In this document: piece after piece, positions 23,416 through 30,087 of the stretch
Position numbering within the stretch: the first letter of the stretch is position 1
Layout: every line of letters starts with the position of its first letter
Assembly: GCA_030697645.1 (NCBI GenBank)
Contig: JAUYPI010000017.1
Span: 1-32,490, forward strand
Direction of reading: 5' to 3'
DNA length: 32,490 bases
Origin: a bacterium
Lineage (GTDB): Bacteria > Patescibacteriota > Minisyncoccia > Phycocordibacterales > VMGT01
Notes under the pieces: generated by a model
What the model was told of the DNA's origin: nothing
The model's database searches: none
What the model saw: only the letters and a program-made list of their open reading frames with translations
Made by a program: the position numbers and the translations under genes

Positions 23416-24309
23416 CTAGTTACTGGTCACTGGTAACAACGCTAGTGGGAGCTGCGAACCGTCCTTCAAAGTATAGCGGCTCCACCGCCGTGCTCCTTCT
23501 CGGTGCAACACTCCCTTTTCGACAAGGATAATGAGCTCCCGTTGCGCTGTCTTCCCACTATATTGAGGAAGTAGTCTCGCCACGTCTTTTACCGTCACCC
23601 TCCCCCTCGCGCGCACGAGGTCAAGAATTACCGAGCGGCGCTGATCTGCCTCCTCTAAAAAACGCGTCCGCCTCGCCACATTGCCTCCGATATCCGCTAT
23701 TCCAGGCCGTGGTTGAGGCGCGCTTCGATGATTTTGCGTCCCTTGGAGAATGGTGCTCCGCTTTCCGGTCTCTGCCGCTGAGCCCTTTCCGTCGCGAGCG
23801 AACGATGGGATACTATGCTTCCTTGACAAGACGGCGGCACGTGAAGAACCCGGCTGCTGCAGCAGAGGAGAGAGCGCTATCTCGTCGCAACTCTCGCCGA
23901 GCGAAGGTGCTCTGAGCAATTCCTCTGTCTCCGCCCGGATTTTTTCTACGCTGGCCACAGGCGTACCTCGGAAGAGTTGTATCAGACGCTCGATCTCCTG
24001 CGTCACCAGTTCGACGTTCCTCCCGGAGAGAGTACGGCCGCGAACCAAGACCTCCAAGTAGGAGCACGCAAGTCGCGCGCACCGCTCGATCGCTACCCCT
24101 GAGTCAGTGCCAGATCCGGTGCTGGCGACCCCCCTGTCGAAAAAGGACACCGCCATCTCGAGGATTTCTGACCCAAGAGCGCGCAGCCGCCACTTGAGCG
24201 GCTCTTGGTCCGATAAAAGACCCGACATGAGATAAATCGCCGAGACGATCGCTTCTGTCTTTTTAAATAGAAAAAGTCCTTGCGAATTGTTCTCAAGCAT
24301 ATCTGGCAT
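23416..24309 (-). CDS. Winged-helix regulator-like protein
   Basis: The 297-residue protein has a helical N-terminal domain (about 14-125; FKKTEAIVSAIYLMSGLLSD and SYLEVLVRGRTL) and a low-complexity middle (about 150-210). A C-terminal winged-helix domain follows at about 222-280: QRRSVILDLVRARGRVTVKDVARLL, then KTAQRELIILVEKGVLHREG. The recognition-helix pattern resembles DeoR/HTH_DeoR-type folds. It is transcribed away from ftsK; four direct repeats in the shared spacer could be its operators. The last residues PVTSN and the stop come from a CAGTGACCAGTAACTAG word like the one ending recA. Target genes are unknown. A second ATG is at residue 4. Confidence 0.7.
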   Translation of the reverse strand: MPDMLENNSQGLFLFKKTEAIVSAIYLMSGLLSDQEPLKWRLRALGSEILEMAVSFFDRGVASTGSGTDSGVAIERCARLACSYLEVLVRGRTLSGRNVELVTQEIERLIQLFRGTPVASVEKIRAETEELLRAPSLGESCDEIALSPLLQQPGSSRAAVLSRKHSIPSFARDGKGSAAETGKRSTILQGTQNHRSAPQPRPGIADIGGNVARRTRFLEEADQRRSVILDLVRARGRVTVKDVARLLPQYSGKTAQRELIILVEKGVLHREGARRWSRYTLKDGSQLPLALLPVTSN

Positions 24310-24330
24310 AGTAATTTTGGTATTTTATAT

Positions 24331-24398
24331 TATGTCTTTTATATGTCCTTTATATGCTACTCTACAAAATACATATGTCCTTTATGTATGTCTATTTG
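24331..24398. promoter_or_regulatory. Four direct repeats in the regulator/ftsK spacer
   Basis: TATGTCTTTTATATG at 24331-24345, TATGTCCTTTATATG at 24342-24356, TATGTCCTTTATGTATG at 24374-24390 and TATGTCTATTTG at 24387-24398 are iterons of one motif. A minus-strand TTGACA lies at 24397-24402. They sit directly ahead of the winged-helix regulator gene and fit autoregulation. Confidence 0.5.
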
Positions 24399-24459
24399 TC
24401 AAAATTACCAAAAAGACACACAGTAAGCAAGCGAGTGTCCTTTTGCATCACACTTGCAC

Positions 24460-24555
24460 CAAGCAATAAGCAACACGCAGCAAGCACGATCCTGACGTGT
24501 CCGTGCATCGTGCGTCCTGTGTTTTCCGTCGAAGATGCAGGGTGCTTACTGCTTG
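24460..24555. repeat. Palindromic repeat upstream of ftsK
   Basis: CAAGCAATAAGCA (24460-24472) pairs with TGCTTACTGCTTG (24543-24555) with one mismatch. Inside, GCACGAT (24484-24490) pairs with ATCGTGC (24507-24513). Like the other palindromes here it is built of iterated short words. The 24310-24641 spacer is otherwise empty. Confidence 0.6.
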
Positions 24556-24641
24556 CTGCACGTCCTTACGATTTCTCGAGATGAGGAAACGCAACCTGTG
24601 TGCTAATCTATGTAAAGGCAAAAGCTACTACCATTTCGGTT

Positions 24642-27026
24642 ATGTCAAAAGACTCCAAAAAACAAAAACGCCCGCGTCGGGAAAAAGAGGAGCGCGACTA
24701 CGACGAGACGGAAGAGGAGCTTCCCGAGCCGCAGAGCCTCAGCCACGAGACGATCTATCACGCTGTCGCGATTGCACTCGCAGGGACAGCTGCTTTTCTC
24801 TTGCTTGCGGCACTCGGCAAAGCGGGGCCCGTCGGCGACTCGACGTACCGACTGCTCTCGCATTTCCTCGGCGTCGGCTACTACCTCATCCCCCTAGGTG
24901 CGATCGGTGTGGCGACCGCCTTTTTTCGCACCACGCAAGCCGCGCTTACGCCGCTGCGCCTCGTCGGCGCATTCGTTTTCTTTCTCGCGGGACTCGCGCT
25001 GATCGAACTCCTCGCAGAGACCCGGGGAGGAGTCGTCGGCGGACTCTTCGCGCGGACGTTGAGCCAGCTCTTTGAGCGTCTGGCGAGCATCGTGCTGCTT
25101 GTAGCGCTCATAGCAATCACGCTTCTCGTACTCTTCGATACGCACCTCCCCACCGGGCGCATTGCCGCTCTCGTGCGTGCGATCAAAGAGCGAAAGAAAA
25201 AGGGCGAGTCTTCCTCTGAAGACTCGTACACTGTCTCCGGGCTTGACGCCGAGCATCTGAAGTCGAGCGAGGGCGAAGGTGCGCTCTCCGAGAAACGATC
25301 CCCCATCACGGGATCGAGCAGCGATCCATCTATCACCCCGTCTTCCCCGCCTGCCTCTCCGGAAGGAGAAGGTGCAAAAACGAGCACGGAGGCTGAGTCA
25401 ACCGCTCCCGGCAAACAAGGCGCCCCGCGCCCTGCTTCGATCCCGCGCCGCCGGGAAGCAGCGCCGACAGAACCGGATATAGAACTCCGCACGCTCGTCG
25501 CGACCGGTCGCTACATCCCGCCGCCGGTCTCCCTCCTTGAGGGTGATCGCGGCAAACCCGGCGTCGGCGATATCAAGGCGAACACGAACATCATCAAACG
25601 CACGCTCTCAAATTTCGGCATCACGGTCGAAATTGAAGAAGTTTCAATCGGCCCGACGGTCACCCGCTATGCGCTGAAACCCGCCGAGGGCGTCAAACTC
25701 TCGCGCATCGTCGGTCTCAAAAACGAGCTCTCGCTCGCTCTTGCGGCGCATCCGATTAGGATCGAGGCGCCGATTCCGGGCAAATCGCAGGTCGGCATCG
25801 AGCTTCCGAACACGGCAAAAACCACCGTCGGTCTCGCGCACCTCGTCGACACCGAGGAATTCAGCAACTCGGACAAACCGCTCCTCGTCGTCCTCGGCAA
25901 GAGCATTACCGGCAAAGCGCATTATGCGAGCCTTACAAAAATGCCGCACCTCCTCATAGCGGGCGCGACCGGCTCCGGGAAGTCGGTCGCGATCCACGCG
26001 CTCGTGACCTCGCTCCTCTATCGCAACGCTCCTGAGCATCTCCGGATCATACTCATAGACCCAAAGCGAGTTGAACTCACGCTCTATAACACTATTCCCC
26101 ACCTCCTCACCCCGGTCGTCACGAATGCGCGTCAAGCAATCCTCTCATTGCGCTGGGCGGCGAAGGAGATGGATCGGCGTTACGACGTGCTTGAAGCAGA
26201 GAAGGTGCGCGACATCGAGTCGTACCACAAAAACATCGTCGCACCTGCCTATGCTGGTGCGGCGGAGGTCGACGCCGCGAGCGAGGAGAGCGTCGGCATC
26301 CCTGACACCCCCGCGCTCCCCGAGCGCATGCCCTATATCGCCATCGTGATAGACGAGCTTGCCGACATCATGGCCGCCTATCCGCGAGAGCTTGAAGCCG
26401 CGATCGTGCGCCTCGCACAGATGAGCCGCGCCGTCGGCATCCACCTCGTGCTCTCGACGCAGCGGCCGAGCGTCAATGTAATCACTGGCCTCATCAAGGC
26501 CAACATCCCGACGCGGATCGCCTTCCAGGTCGCCTCGCAGATAGACTCGCGCACCATACTCGACAGCGGCGGCGCCGAGACCCTCCTTGGCGCCGGCGAT
26601 ATGCTCTACCTTGCAGGGGACATGGCGAAACCACAGCGCCTCCAGTCCGCCTTTATCTCCGAGACGGAAGTCAAAAAAGTGGTGGGCCACGTCGCGGCGA
26701 ACTACGATGCGCTGCCGCCGGAGCACATCGTGCTCACGAGCGAAAACGCTGACTCGTATGGCTCGGTCGCGCTCCCGCTCGATGAGGATGGCGGCGACGA
26801 TGACCTGCTCTACGAGCAGGCGCGAGAGGTCGTGATGCGCGCAGACAAGGCCTCAACGTCCCTCCTCCAGAGACGCCTCCGCGTTGGCTACGCGCGCGCC
26901 GCGCGTCTCGTCGACATGCTCGAGGAGCGCGGCGTCGTCGGCCCGGCGGATGGATCGAAGCCGAGGGACATATTGGTGCGGGAAGGCAACGAAAGCGCGG
27001 ATGAGAGAGAGCGCGGTGAAGTATGA
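24642..27026 (+). CDS. ftsK: DNA translocase FtsK/SpoIIIE
   Basis: FtsK pumps chromosomal DNA through the closing septum. This protein (794 residues from the ATG at 24642) has four N-terminal membrane helices between about residues 35 and 170. A charged, low-complexity linker (about 185-285) and the alpha/beta motor follow. Walker A is GATGSGKS at 441-448, and IAIVIDELADIMA is the Walker B region. The motor continues with HLVLSTQRPSVNVITGLIKANIPTRIAFQVAS. The C-terminal gamma winged helix (about 735-790; LLQRRLRVGYARAARLVDMLEERGVVGP) reads orientation sequences. A GTG at 24600 could add 14 residues, but the ATG start fits better. It overlaps nothing and is followed by palindrome copy D. Confidence 0.96.
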   Translation: MSKDSKKQKRPRREKEERDYDETEEELPEPQSLSHETIYHAVAIALAGTAAFLLLAALGKAGPVGDSTYRLLSHFLGVGYYLIPLGAIGVATAFFRTTQAALTPLRLVGAFVFFLAGLALIELLAETRGGVVGGLFARTLSQLFERLASIVLLVALIAITLLVLFDTHLPTGRIAALVRAIKERKKKGESSSEDSYTVSGLDAEHLKSSEGEGALSEKRSPITGSSSDPSITPSSPPASPEGEGAKTSTEAESTAPGKQGAPRPASIPRRREAAPTEPDIELRTLVATGRYIPPPVSLLEGDRGKPGVGDIKANTNIIKRTLSNFGITVEIEEVSIGPTVTRYALKPAEGVKLSRIVGLKNELSLALAAHPIRIEAPIPGKSQVGIELPNTAKTTVGLAHLVDTEEFSNSDKPLLVVLGKSITGKAHYASLTKMPHLLIAGATGSGKSVAIHALVTSLLYRNAPEHLRIILIDPKRVELTLYNTIPHLLTPVVTNARQAILSLRWAAKEMDRRYDVLEAEKVRDIESYHKNIVAPAYAGAAEVDAASEESVGIPDTPALPERMPYIAIVIDELADIMAAYPRELEAAIVRLAQMSRAVGIHLVLSTQRPSVNVITGLIKANIPTRIAFQVASQIDSRTILDSGGAETLLGAGDMLYLAGDMAKPQRLQSAFISETEVKKVVGHVAANYDALPPEHIVLTSENADSYGSVALPLDEDGGDDDLLYEQAREVVMRADKASTSLLQRRLRVGYARAARLVDMLEERGVVGPADGSKPRDILVREGNESADERERGEV

Positions 27027-27030
27027 GACT

Positions 27031-27171
27031 AAAATTTTCAATTATCAATTTTCAATTTTCAATAAATTTTCAATGTTCCAATGACTCAATGATGGACGAC
27101 GTCGTGTTTGAAAATTGTGTCATTGCAAAATTGATTGAAAATTGAAAATTGTAAAATTGAAAATTCAAAGT
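27031..27171. repeat. Long palindromic word repeat, copy D (no ORF)
   Basis: The arms are made of ATTTTCAATT and GAAAATTGAAAATTG words with the apex GACGACGTCGTG. The left arm ends CCAATGACTCAATGATGG, keeping an ATG-A-x-TCAA word. The words are the same as those flanking the four-helix-bundle gene. It fills the spacer between ftsK and the next gene. Confidence 0.8.
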
Positions 27172-27175
27172 AGGT

Positions 27176-27544
27176 ATGAAAAATTTCTATCGGTCTCCCT
27201 TTCGGCTCCGAACGCTGCTCAACGCCGCCCTCCTCCTCCTCGCCGGCGGCGCGCTGCTTGTGTACGCCGCAGTTGAAGCGCATGCGTATCTTGCCGGTAT
27301 CACGATCGCGGTACGCACGCCGGAGAACGGCGCGACGGTCCGTGAGCCCCTGATTACTGTCGCAGGCGAGATTGCAAACGCCGCATTCATCACACTAAAC
27401 GGCCGCGAGCTCCTCACCGATGAGGGCGGCCAATTCGAAGAGAGCATCCTCGTCTCCCCGGGCTACAACCTTTTCACCGTTGCGGCAGAAGACAAGTTTG
27501 GTAGGATGAAAGAGAAAAAACTCGAAATCATCTACCGACCCTGA
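27176..27544 (+). CDS. Membrane-anchored protein with glucodextranase-B-like beta domain
   Basis: This 122-residue protein has an N-terminal membrane helix (about residues 14-36, LLNAALLLLAGGALLVYAA). One beta-sandwich domain follows: ITIAVRTPENGATVREPLITVAGEIANAAFITLNGRELL, then GGQFEESILVSPGYNLFTVAAEDKFGR. The pattern P-x-x-G-x-x-V...V-x-G then N-G...F...L-x-x-G-x-N is that of Glucodextran_B/Big-type modules found in exported proteins. It is probably displayed outside the membrane. It is the first of a run of small genes that ends at recA. Partner unknown. Confidence 0.78.
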   Translation: MKNFYRSPFRLRTLLNAALLLLAGGALLVYAAVEAHAYLAGITIAVRTPENGATVREPLITVAGEIANAAFITLNGRELLTDEGGQFEESILVSPGYNLFTVAAEDKFGRMKEKKLEIIYRP

Positions 27545-27548
27545 GAAT

Positions 27549-27746
27549 ATGAAAAACGAAGCCGCAACCGCACAGGTGCTCTCGAATTTCTTCGCCGATG
27601 GAGCAAAGATCGTTTTCGGCTCGATGGTCGTTGGCGTACTCATCCAAAACGGTAATGTGCCCGCCCCGACGACAACAATCATTTCTGGTAGCGTCTTGAC
27701 CATATTCTTCCTGATAGTTGCGGTGCATCTACAGAAAAAAGGGTAG
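27549..27746 (+). CDS. Small two-helix membrane protein
   Basis: This 65-residue protein has two hydrophobic segments, about residues 20-34 and 42-60 (TTIISGSVLTIFFLIVAVHL), joined by a short NGNVPAP loop, and ends HLQKKG. It starts four bases after the stop of the previous gene, suggesting coupling. No family is assigned with certainty. The two-helix layout resembles small membrane accessory proteins. Confidence 0.65.
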   Translation: MKNEAATAQVLSNFFADGAKIVFGSMVVGVLIQNGNVPAPTTTIISGSVLTIFFLIVAVHLQKKG

Positions 27747-27760
27747 CCGAACATGCATCT

Positions 27761-27847
27761 ATGAATCTGCTTACATTCTATATCGCAGCAAGCATCATCG
27801 CGCTCATGGGCATCATGTGGCTTATTATTAGTGATCGAAAAAAATAA
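27761..27847 (+). CDS. 28-residue single-helix membrane peptide
   Basis: ATG at 27761 to TAA at 27845-27847 gives MNLLTFYIAASIIALMGIMW followed by LIISDRKK. It is one membrane helix with a positive tail. It begins 14 bp after the previous stop and ends 2 bp before the next small gene. Tight packing and the hydrophobic composition are the support. Confidence 0.5.
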   Translation: MNLLTFYIAASIIALMGIMWLIISDRKK

Positions 27848-27849
27848 CT

Positions 27850-27954
27850 ATGGACTCAAACACTTCGCAAACCATAATCCTGTTTGTTTTGCTCGCCATA
27901 AACGCCATTGCCATTGTCTACTACACGCGCAAGCACCCGGAAGCACTCCGATAA
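27850..27954 (+). CDS. 34-residue single-helix membrane peptide
   Basis: The ATG lies two bases after the preceding TAA. The product, MDSNTSQTIILFVLLAINAI plus AIVYYTRKHPEALR, is one membrane helix with a basic tail, similar in plan to its neighbour. It ends six bases before the next gene. Function unknown. Confidence 0.5.
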   Translation: MDSNTSQTIILFVLLAINAIAIVYYTRKHPEALR

Positions 27955-27960
27955 AAAAAT

Positions 27961-28431
27961 ATGAACTCCAAGACACCTCCACATGCCGGCTTCGGCTCGC
28001 TCGGGTTTCTCGTTGCGGTCGGCGTCGCGCTTGCTCTGTTCGCGGCGCTCGTGATCGCGCGGCCGTGGCAAACAACAACCCCGAAAGTCGTACCCGAAAT
28101 CCGGCCACCATCAGAAAAAAACATGCGCCCTACCTCTGCTCCACAACCGCCCGTTGTTGGGCAACCGACCTACGCAACCCCAAGCACAGCAGCCGTTCAA
28201 ATTCCAACAAACGACCAATCCTGCACTCTCGATACAGATTGTGTTATTGTCTCAACCATCTGCAGCACGTGCGAATGTGGCATGCCGGTAAATAAAATGC
28301 ACGAGCAGAAATATGTTGATGTATGGAAAGTCCAATGTAAGAATTATCACGGTGGCATATGCGATTATTTATGCCGCACGCCATTTGCAAAATGCCTCAG
28401 CGGTAAATGTGTATTGAGTGAGTCGCCGTAA
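27961..28431 (+). CDS. Membrane-anchored Cys-rich exported protein
   Basis: This 156-residue protein has a membrane helix at about residues 12-33 (GSLGFLVAVGVALALFAALVIA) followed by RPW. A Pro/Thr/Ser-rich linker and a small domain with many cysteines follow (SCTLDTDCVIVSTICSTCEC and later CKN, CDYLC, CLSGKC). The cysteines suggest disulfides outside the cell. The anchor region is nearly the same at DNA level as residues 146-171 of the HEPN-fusion protein at 30074, so the two genes share an ancestor or have recombined. No known family is recognised for the Cys domain. Confidence 0.72.
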   Translation: MNSKTPPHAGFGSLGFLVAVGVALALFAALVIARPWQTTTPKVVPEIRPPSEKNMRPTSAPQPPVVGQPTYATPSTAAVQIPTNDQSCTLDTDCVIVSTICSTCECGMPVNKMHEQKYVDVWKVQCKNYHGGICDYLCRTPFAKCLSGKCVLSESP

Positions 28432-28441
28432 TGCGATCCAA

Positions 28442-28469
28442 TTGATTTTTGAGCATCTCGGTGTATAGT
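28442..28469 (+). promoter_or_regulatory. Promoter of the 60-residue gene, probably leaderless
   Basis: TTGATT (28442-28447) and TATAGT (28464-28469) are 16 bp apart. The expected start point is at or beside the ATG at 28476. Confidence 0.5.
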
Positions 28470-28475
28470 TTTCCT

Positions 28476-28658
28476 ATGCACGCACCAAAACTTCCCATCA
28501 TCGACATCAAAAAGTACGGCGGCAAACAGATTGCAATCGCGAACGGTAAGATTGTCGCTGCGGGCAAAAATTCCGTTGAGGCGTTCACAAAGGCCCGGCA
28601 GAATCTTCCAGAAAAGACATGGAGACAGATCTGCTCGTCAGCGTCCCGAAAGGACTGA
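28476..28658 (+). CDS. DUF5678-like small protein
   Basis: Starting at 28476 the protein has 60 residues: a KKYGGKQIAIANGKIVAAGKN strand-turn-strand core, then helix SVEAFTKARQNLP. The pattern gk-AI-ngkiva-G-n...a...A matches the DUF5678 family of small proteins often linked to toxin-antitoxin loci. An upstream ATG at 28449 lies between promoter elements and was not used. It precedes a PIN-type pair and may be part of that locus or a separate small regulator. Confidence 0.65.
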   Translation: MHAPKLPIIDIKKYGGKQIAIANGKIVAAGKNSVEAFTKARQNLPEKTWRQICSSASRKD

Positions 28659-28683
28659 CGGTCGTATAGCTAAAATAAAAACC

Positions 28684-28887
28684 ATGACGCAAACAACCCT
28701 CTACGACAAAATTTCCGATCTCGAAACGCAACTCCAGGAATTAAAATTGGAGGCATATTTTTCGTTGCCCGAGAAAAAACGTACTGGCGGACGATACTCC
28801 GAAACAACGCTCCTTGATGCTGTAAAAAAAACGCGCCGGAATATGTGGAACAAACGATATACAAAAAAGATTGCGCGTGTTCGTTGA
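28684..28887 (+). CDS. Putative antitoxin of the PIN toxin
   Basis: This 67-residue protein has an N-terminal coiled-coil helix (TLYDKISDLETQLQELKLEAYF). A basic segment (SLPEKKRTGGRYSETTLLDAVKKTRRNMWNKRYTKKIARVR) follows. Small size, an N-terminal oligomer helix and the 17-bp overlap with the downstream PIN gene are typical of VapB-type antitoxins. No DNA-binding motif can be named with certainty. It presumably binds the toxin and the operator. Confidence 0.65.
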   Translation: MTQTTLYDKISDLETQLQELKLEAYFSLPEKKRTGGRYSETTLLDAVKKTRRNMWNKRYTKKIARVR

Positions 28888-29299
28888 CACAAGCGCTCTG
28901 CTCGCAGGCCTCAACTCACCGAGCGGCGCCGCCGGTGCGATGCTTGCAGCGCTCTTCGCCGATAAACAACTGTTCAAAATCATCCTCTCAAATCAAGTTA
29001 TCGAGGAAGCGGAACGTAACATACGCCTCAAATTTCCACTACTCACTGACGCGTGGCTCTCATTCATGCTGCATGCACCTCTCGTCGCTCCGGACGCAAC
29101 CATCGCCGAAATACGCACAGCGTTTGAGGTAATAGGCACCGATGACGCGCCGATTTTGGCAAGCGCCATCAAAGCATGCGCTGACGTCCTCGTCACCTGG
29201 AATACGCGAGACTTCATGAAAGAAAAGGTGTTGCAAGCAAACCCATTTCCCATACTCACACCGGGAAATTTTTTGAAACAGTTTGTACGAAAAACATGA
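28871..29299 (+). CDS. PIN-domain toxin (VapC-like)
   Basis: This 142-residue PIN nuclease starts at a TTG codon inside the antitoxin gene (17-bp overlap). Acidic residues of the active site are visible: D6 in VFVDTSALLAG, E45/E46 in IEEAERN, D91-D92 in GTDDAPIL and D114 in WNTRDF. The ASAIKACADVLVTWNTRDF segment fits the PIN_3 group of putative toxins. It would cleave RNA, with the 67-residue partner as antitoxin. The TTG start gives the conserved first strand; no ATG is available. The stop TGA is directly followed by a degenerate gene remnant. Confidence 0.85.
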   Translation: MRVFVDTSALLAGLNSPSGAAGAMLAALFADKQLFKIILSNQVIEEAERNIRLKFPLLTDAWLSFMLHAPLVAPDATIAEIRTAFEVIGTDDAPILASAIKACADVLVTWNTRDFMKEKVLQANPFPILTPGNFLKQFVRKT

Positions 29300-29592
29300 G
29301 CTCCAGAACACCTTGTATGGGATAATAAAGAAAAGTTGTCAGTGATTGATTGGTGGAATAAGTATGGGCCATACACTCCAGAAAGGAATTCTGTGGCCTT
29401 ACGCCAAGTACTTTTTCTGTCAAGAATAAGGTTGTGGACGATGTAGACGGCATTTATATTGGAGGGTCAGAGGGAGTTTTAACGAACTATTTCATTTTAC
29501 CTGCACCTGGTAACAAAATATTGGAGATAAATCTAATGATACTTAATAGCAAGCAGATTCTCTCCACCTTCAAATTCATAAAATCATCGTAA
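29300..29592 (+). pseudogene. Frameshifted, 5'-truncated remnant of an exported protein gene
   Basis: The DNA after the PIN stop reads APEHLVWDNKEKLSVIDWWN, then NKYGPYTPERNSVAL. After one frameshift near 29399 it reads TPSTFSVKNKVVDDVDGIYI, GGSEGVLTNYFILPAPGNKI, LEIN and finally ILSTFKFIKSS and TAA. This aligns with the C-terminal part of the HEPN-fusion protein, which also ends ILSTFKFIKSS. The length (293 nt) is not a multiple of three. The last 36 bases are almost the same as those at 31307-31342, the start of the duplicated tract. Confidence 0.7.
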
Positions 29593-29774
29593 CCATAATT
29601 CATGCTTCTTGATTCATAATTCTTAGCTACCACCATGCCCAAAAAACCTGACGACAACAAAAACGAGCAAGCGCCGGGCCCAGCCTCCGCCAAAGGCTTC
29701 GGCGGGCAAGCAGCCACGAACACCGCGATTGACGAGAGCATCCGGCAAATCAAGACGAAGTTCGGCGAGGAGGC
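29557..29774 (+). repeat. Duplicated tract, copy 1 (partner at 31307-31500)
   Basis: The last codons of the exported protein, a 42-bp leader and the first codons of recA are repeated 1750 bp downstream. Identity is near perfect up to about 29670, then drifts. Copy 1 has a 24-nt in-frame insertion. After GGCGAGGAGGC this copy continues into the MNT gene while the other continues into recA. Confidence 0.9.
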
Positions 29775-30087
29775 TGCTCGGCAACTACAGCGGGTAACGG
29801 AAAAAATCGTTGCAGAGTATCAACCGGAGAAAATAATCCTGTTCGGCTCGTGGGCCTGGGGCGTACCACATGAGTGGAGCGATCTCGATCTGTTTATCGT
29901 AAAAGATTCTCCAAAAAAACGTCGGGAGCGAGAATATGAACTGCGAATGAAACTGTTCGGCAACAAGTTTCCACCCATGGACTTGCTCATCTACACGCCG
30001 GAAGAGATGGAAAAACGCGTCCACATAGGAGACTTCTTCGTGAATGACATCCTCGACCGCGGCACCGTGCTCTATGAAAAAACATAA
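29635..30087 (+). CDS. RecA N-terminus / MNT nucleotidyltransferase fusion (antitoxin)
   Basis: This 150-residue protein has two parts. Residues 1-47 ([12 protein letters not shown] ... [17 protein letters not shown]) copy the RecA start, with an extra ASAKGFGGQ insert. Residues 48-150 form a minimal nucleotidyltransferase of the MntA antitoxin group: FGSWAWG then WSDLDLF, which is the GSx10DxD motif with G71-S72 and D83, D85, and a later MDLLIY. MntA enzymes add AMP to the HEPN toxin partner. The next gene begins 14 bases before this stop, the usual MNT-HEPN overlap. The RecA part is the helix that in RecA packs on the next subunit. Whether it is functional or only an inherited leader is open. 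Confidence 0.85.
   Translation: MPKKPDDNKNEQAPGPASAKGFGGQAATNTAIDESIRQIKTKFGEEAARQLQRVTEKIVAEYQPEKIILFGSWAWGVPHEWSDLDLFIVKDSPKKRREREYELRMKLFGNKFPPMDLLIYTPEEMEKRVHIGDFFVNDILDRGTVLYEKT
29683..29713 (+). repeat. In-frame palindromic repeat in the MNT gene
   Basis: GCCTCCGCC and GGCGGGC arms surround AAAGGCTTC and are followed by AAGCAG. It encodes ASAKGFGGQ, absent from the parallel RecA start. It matches the recG repeat at 12909-12942 in sequence and frame. Confidence 0.65.
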
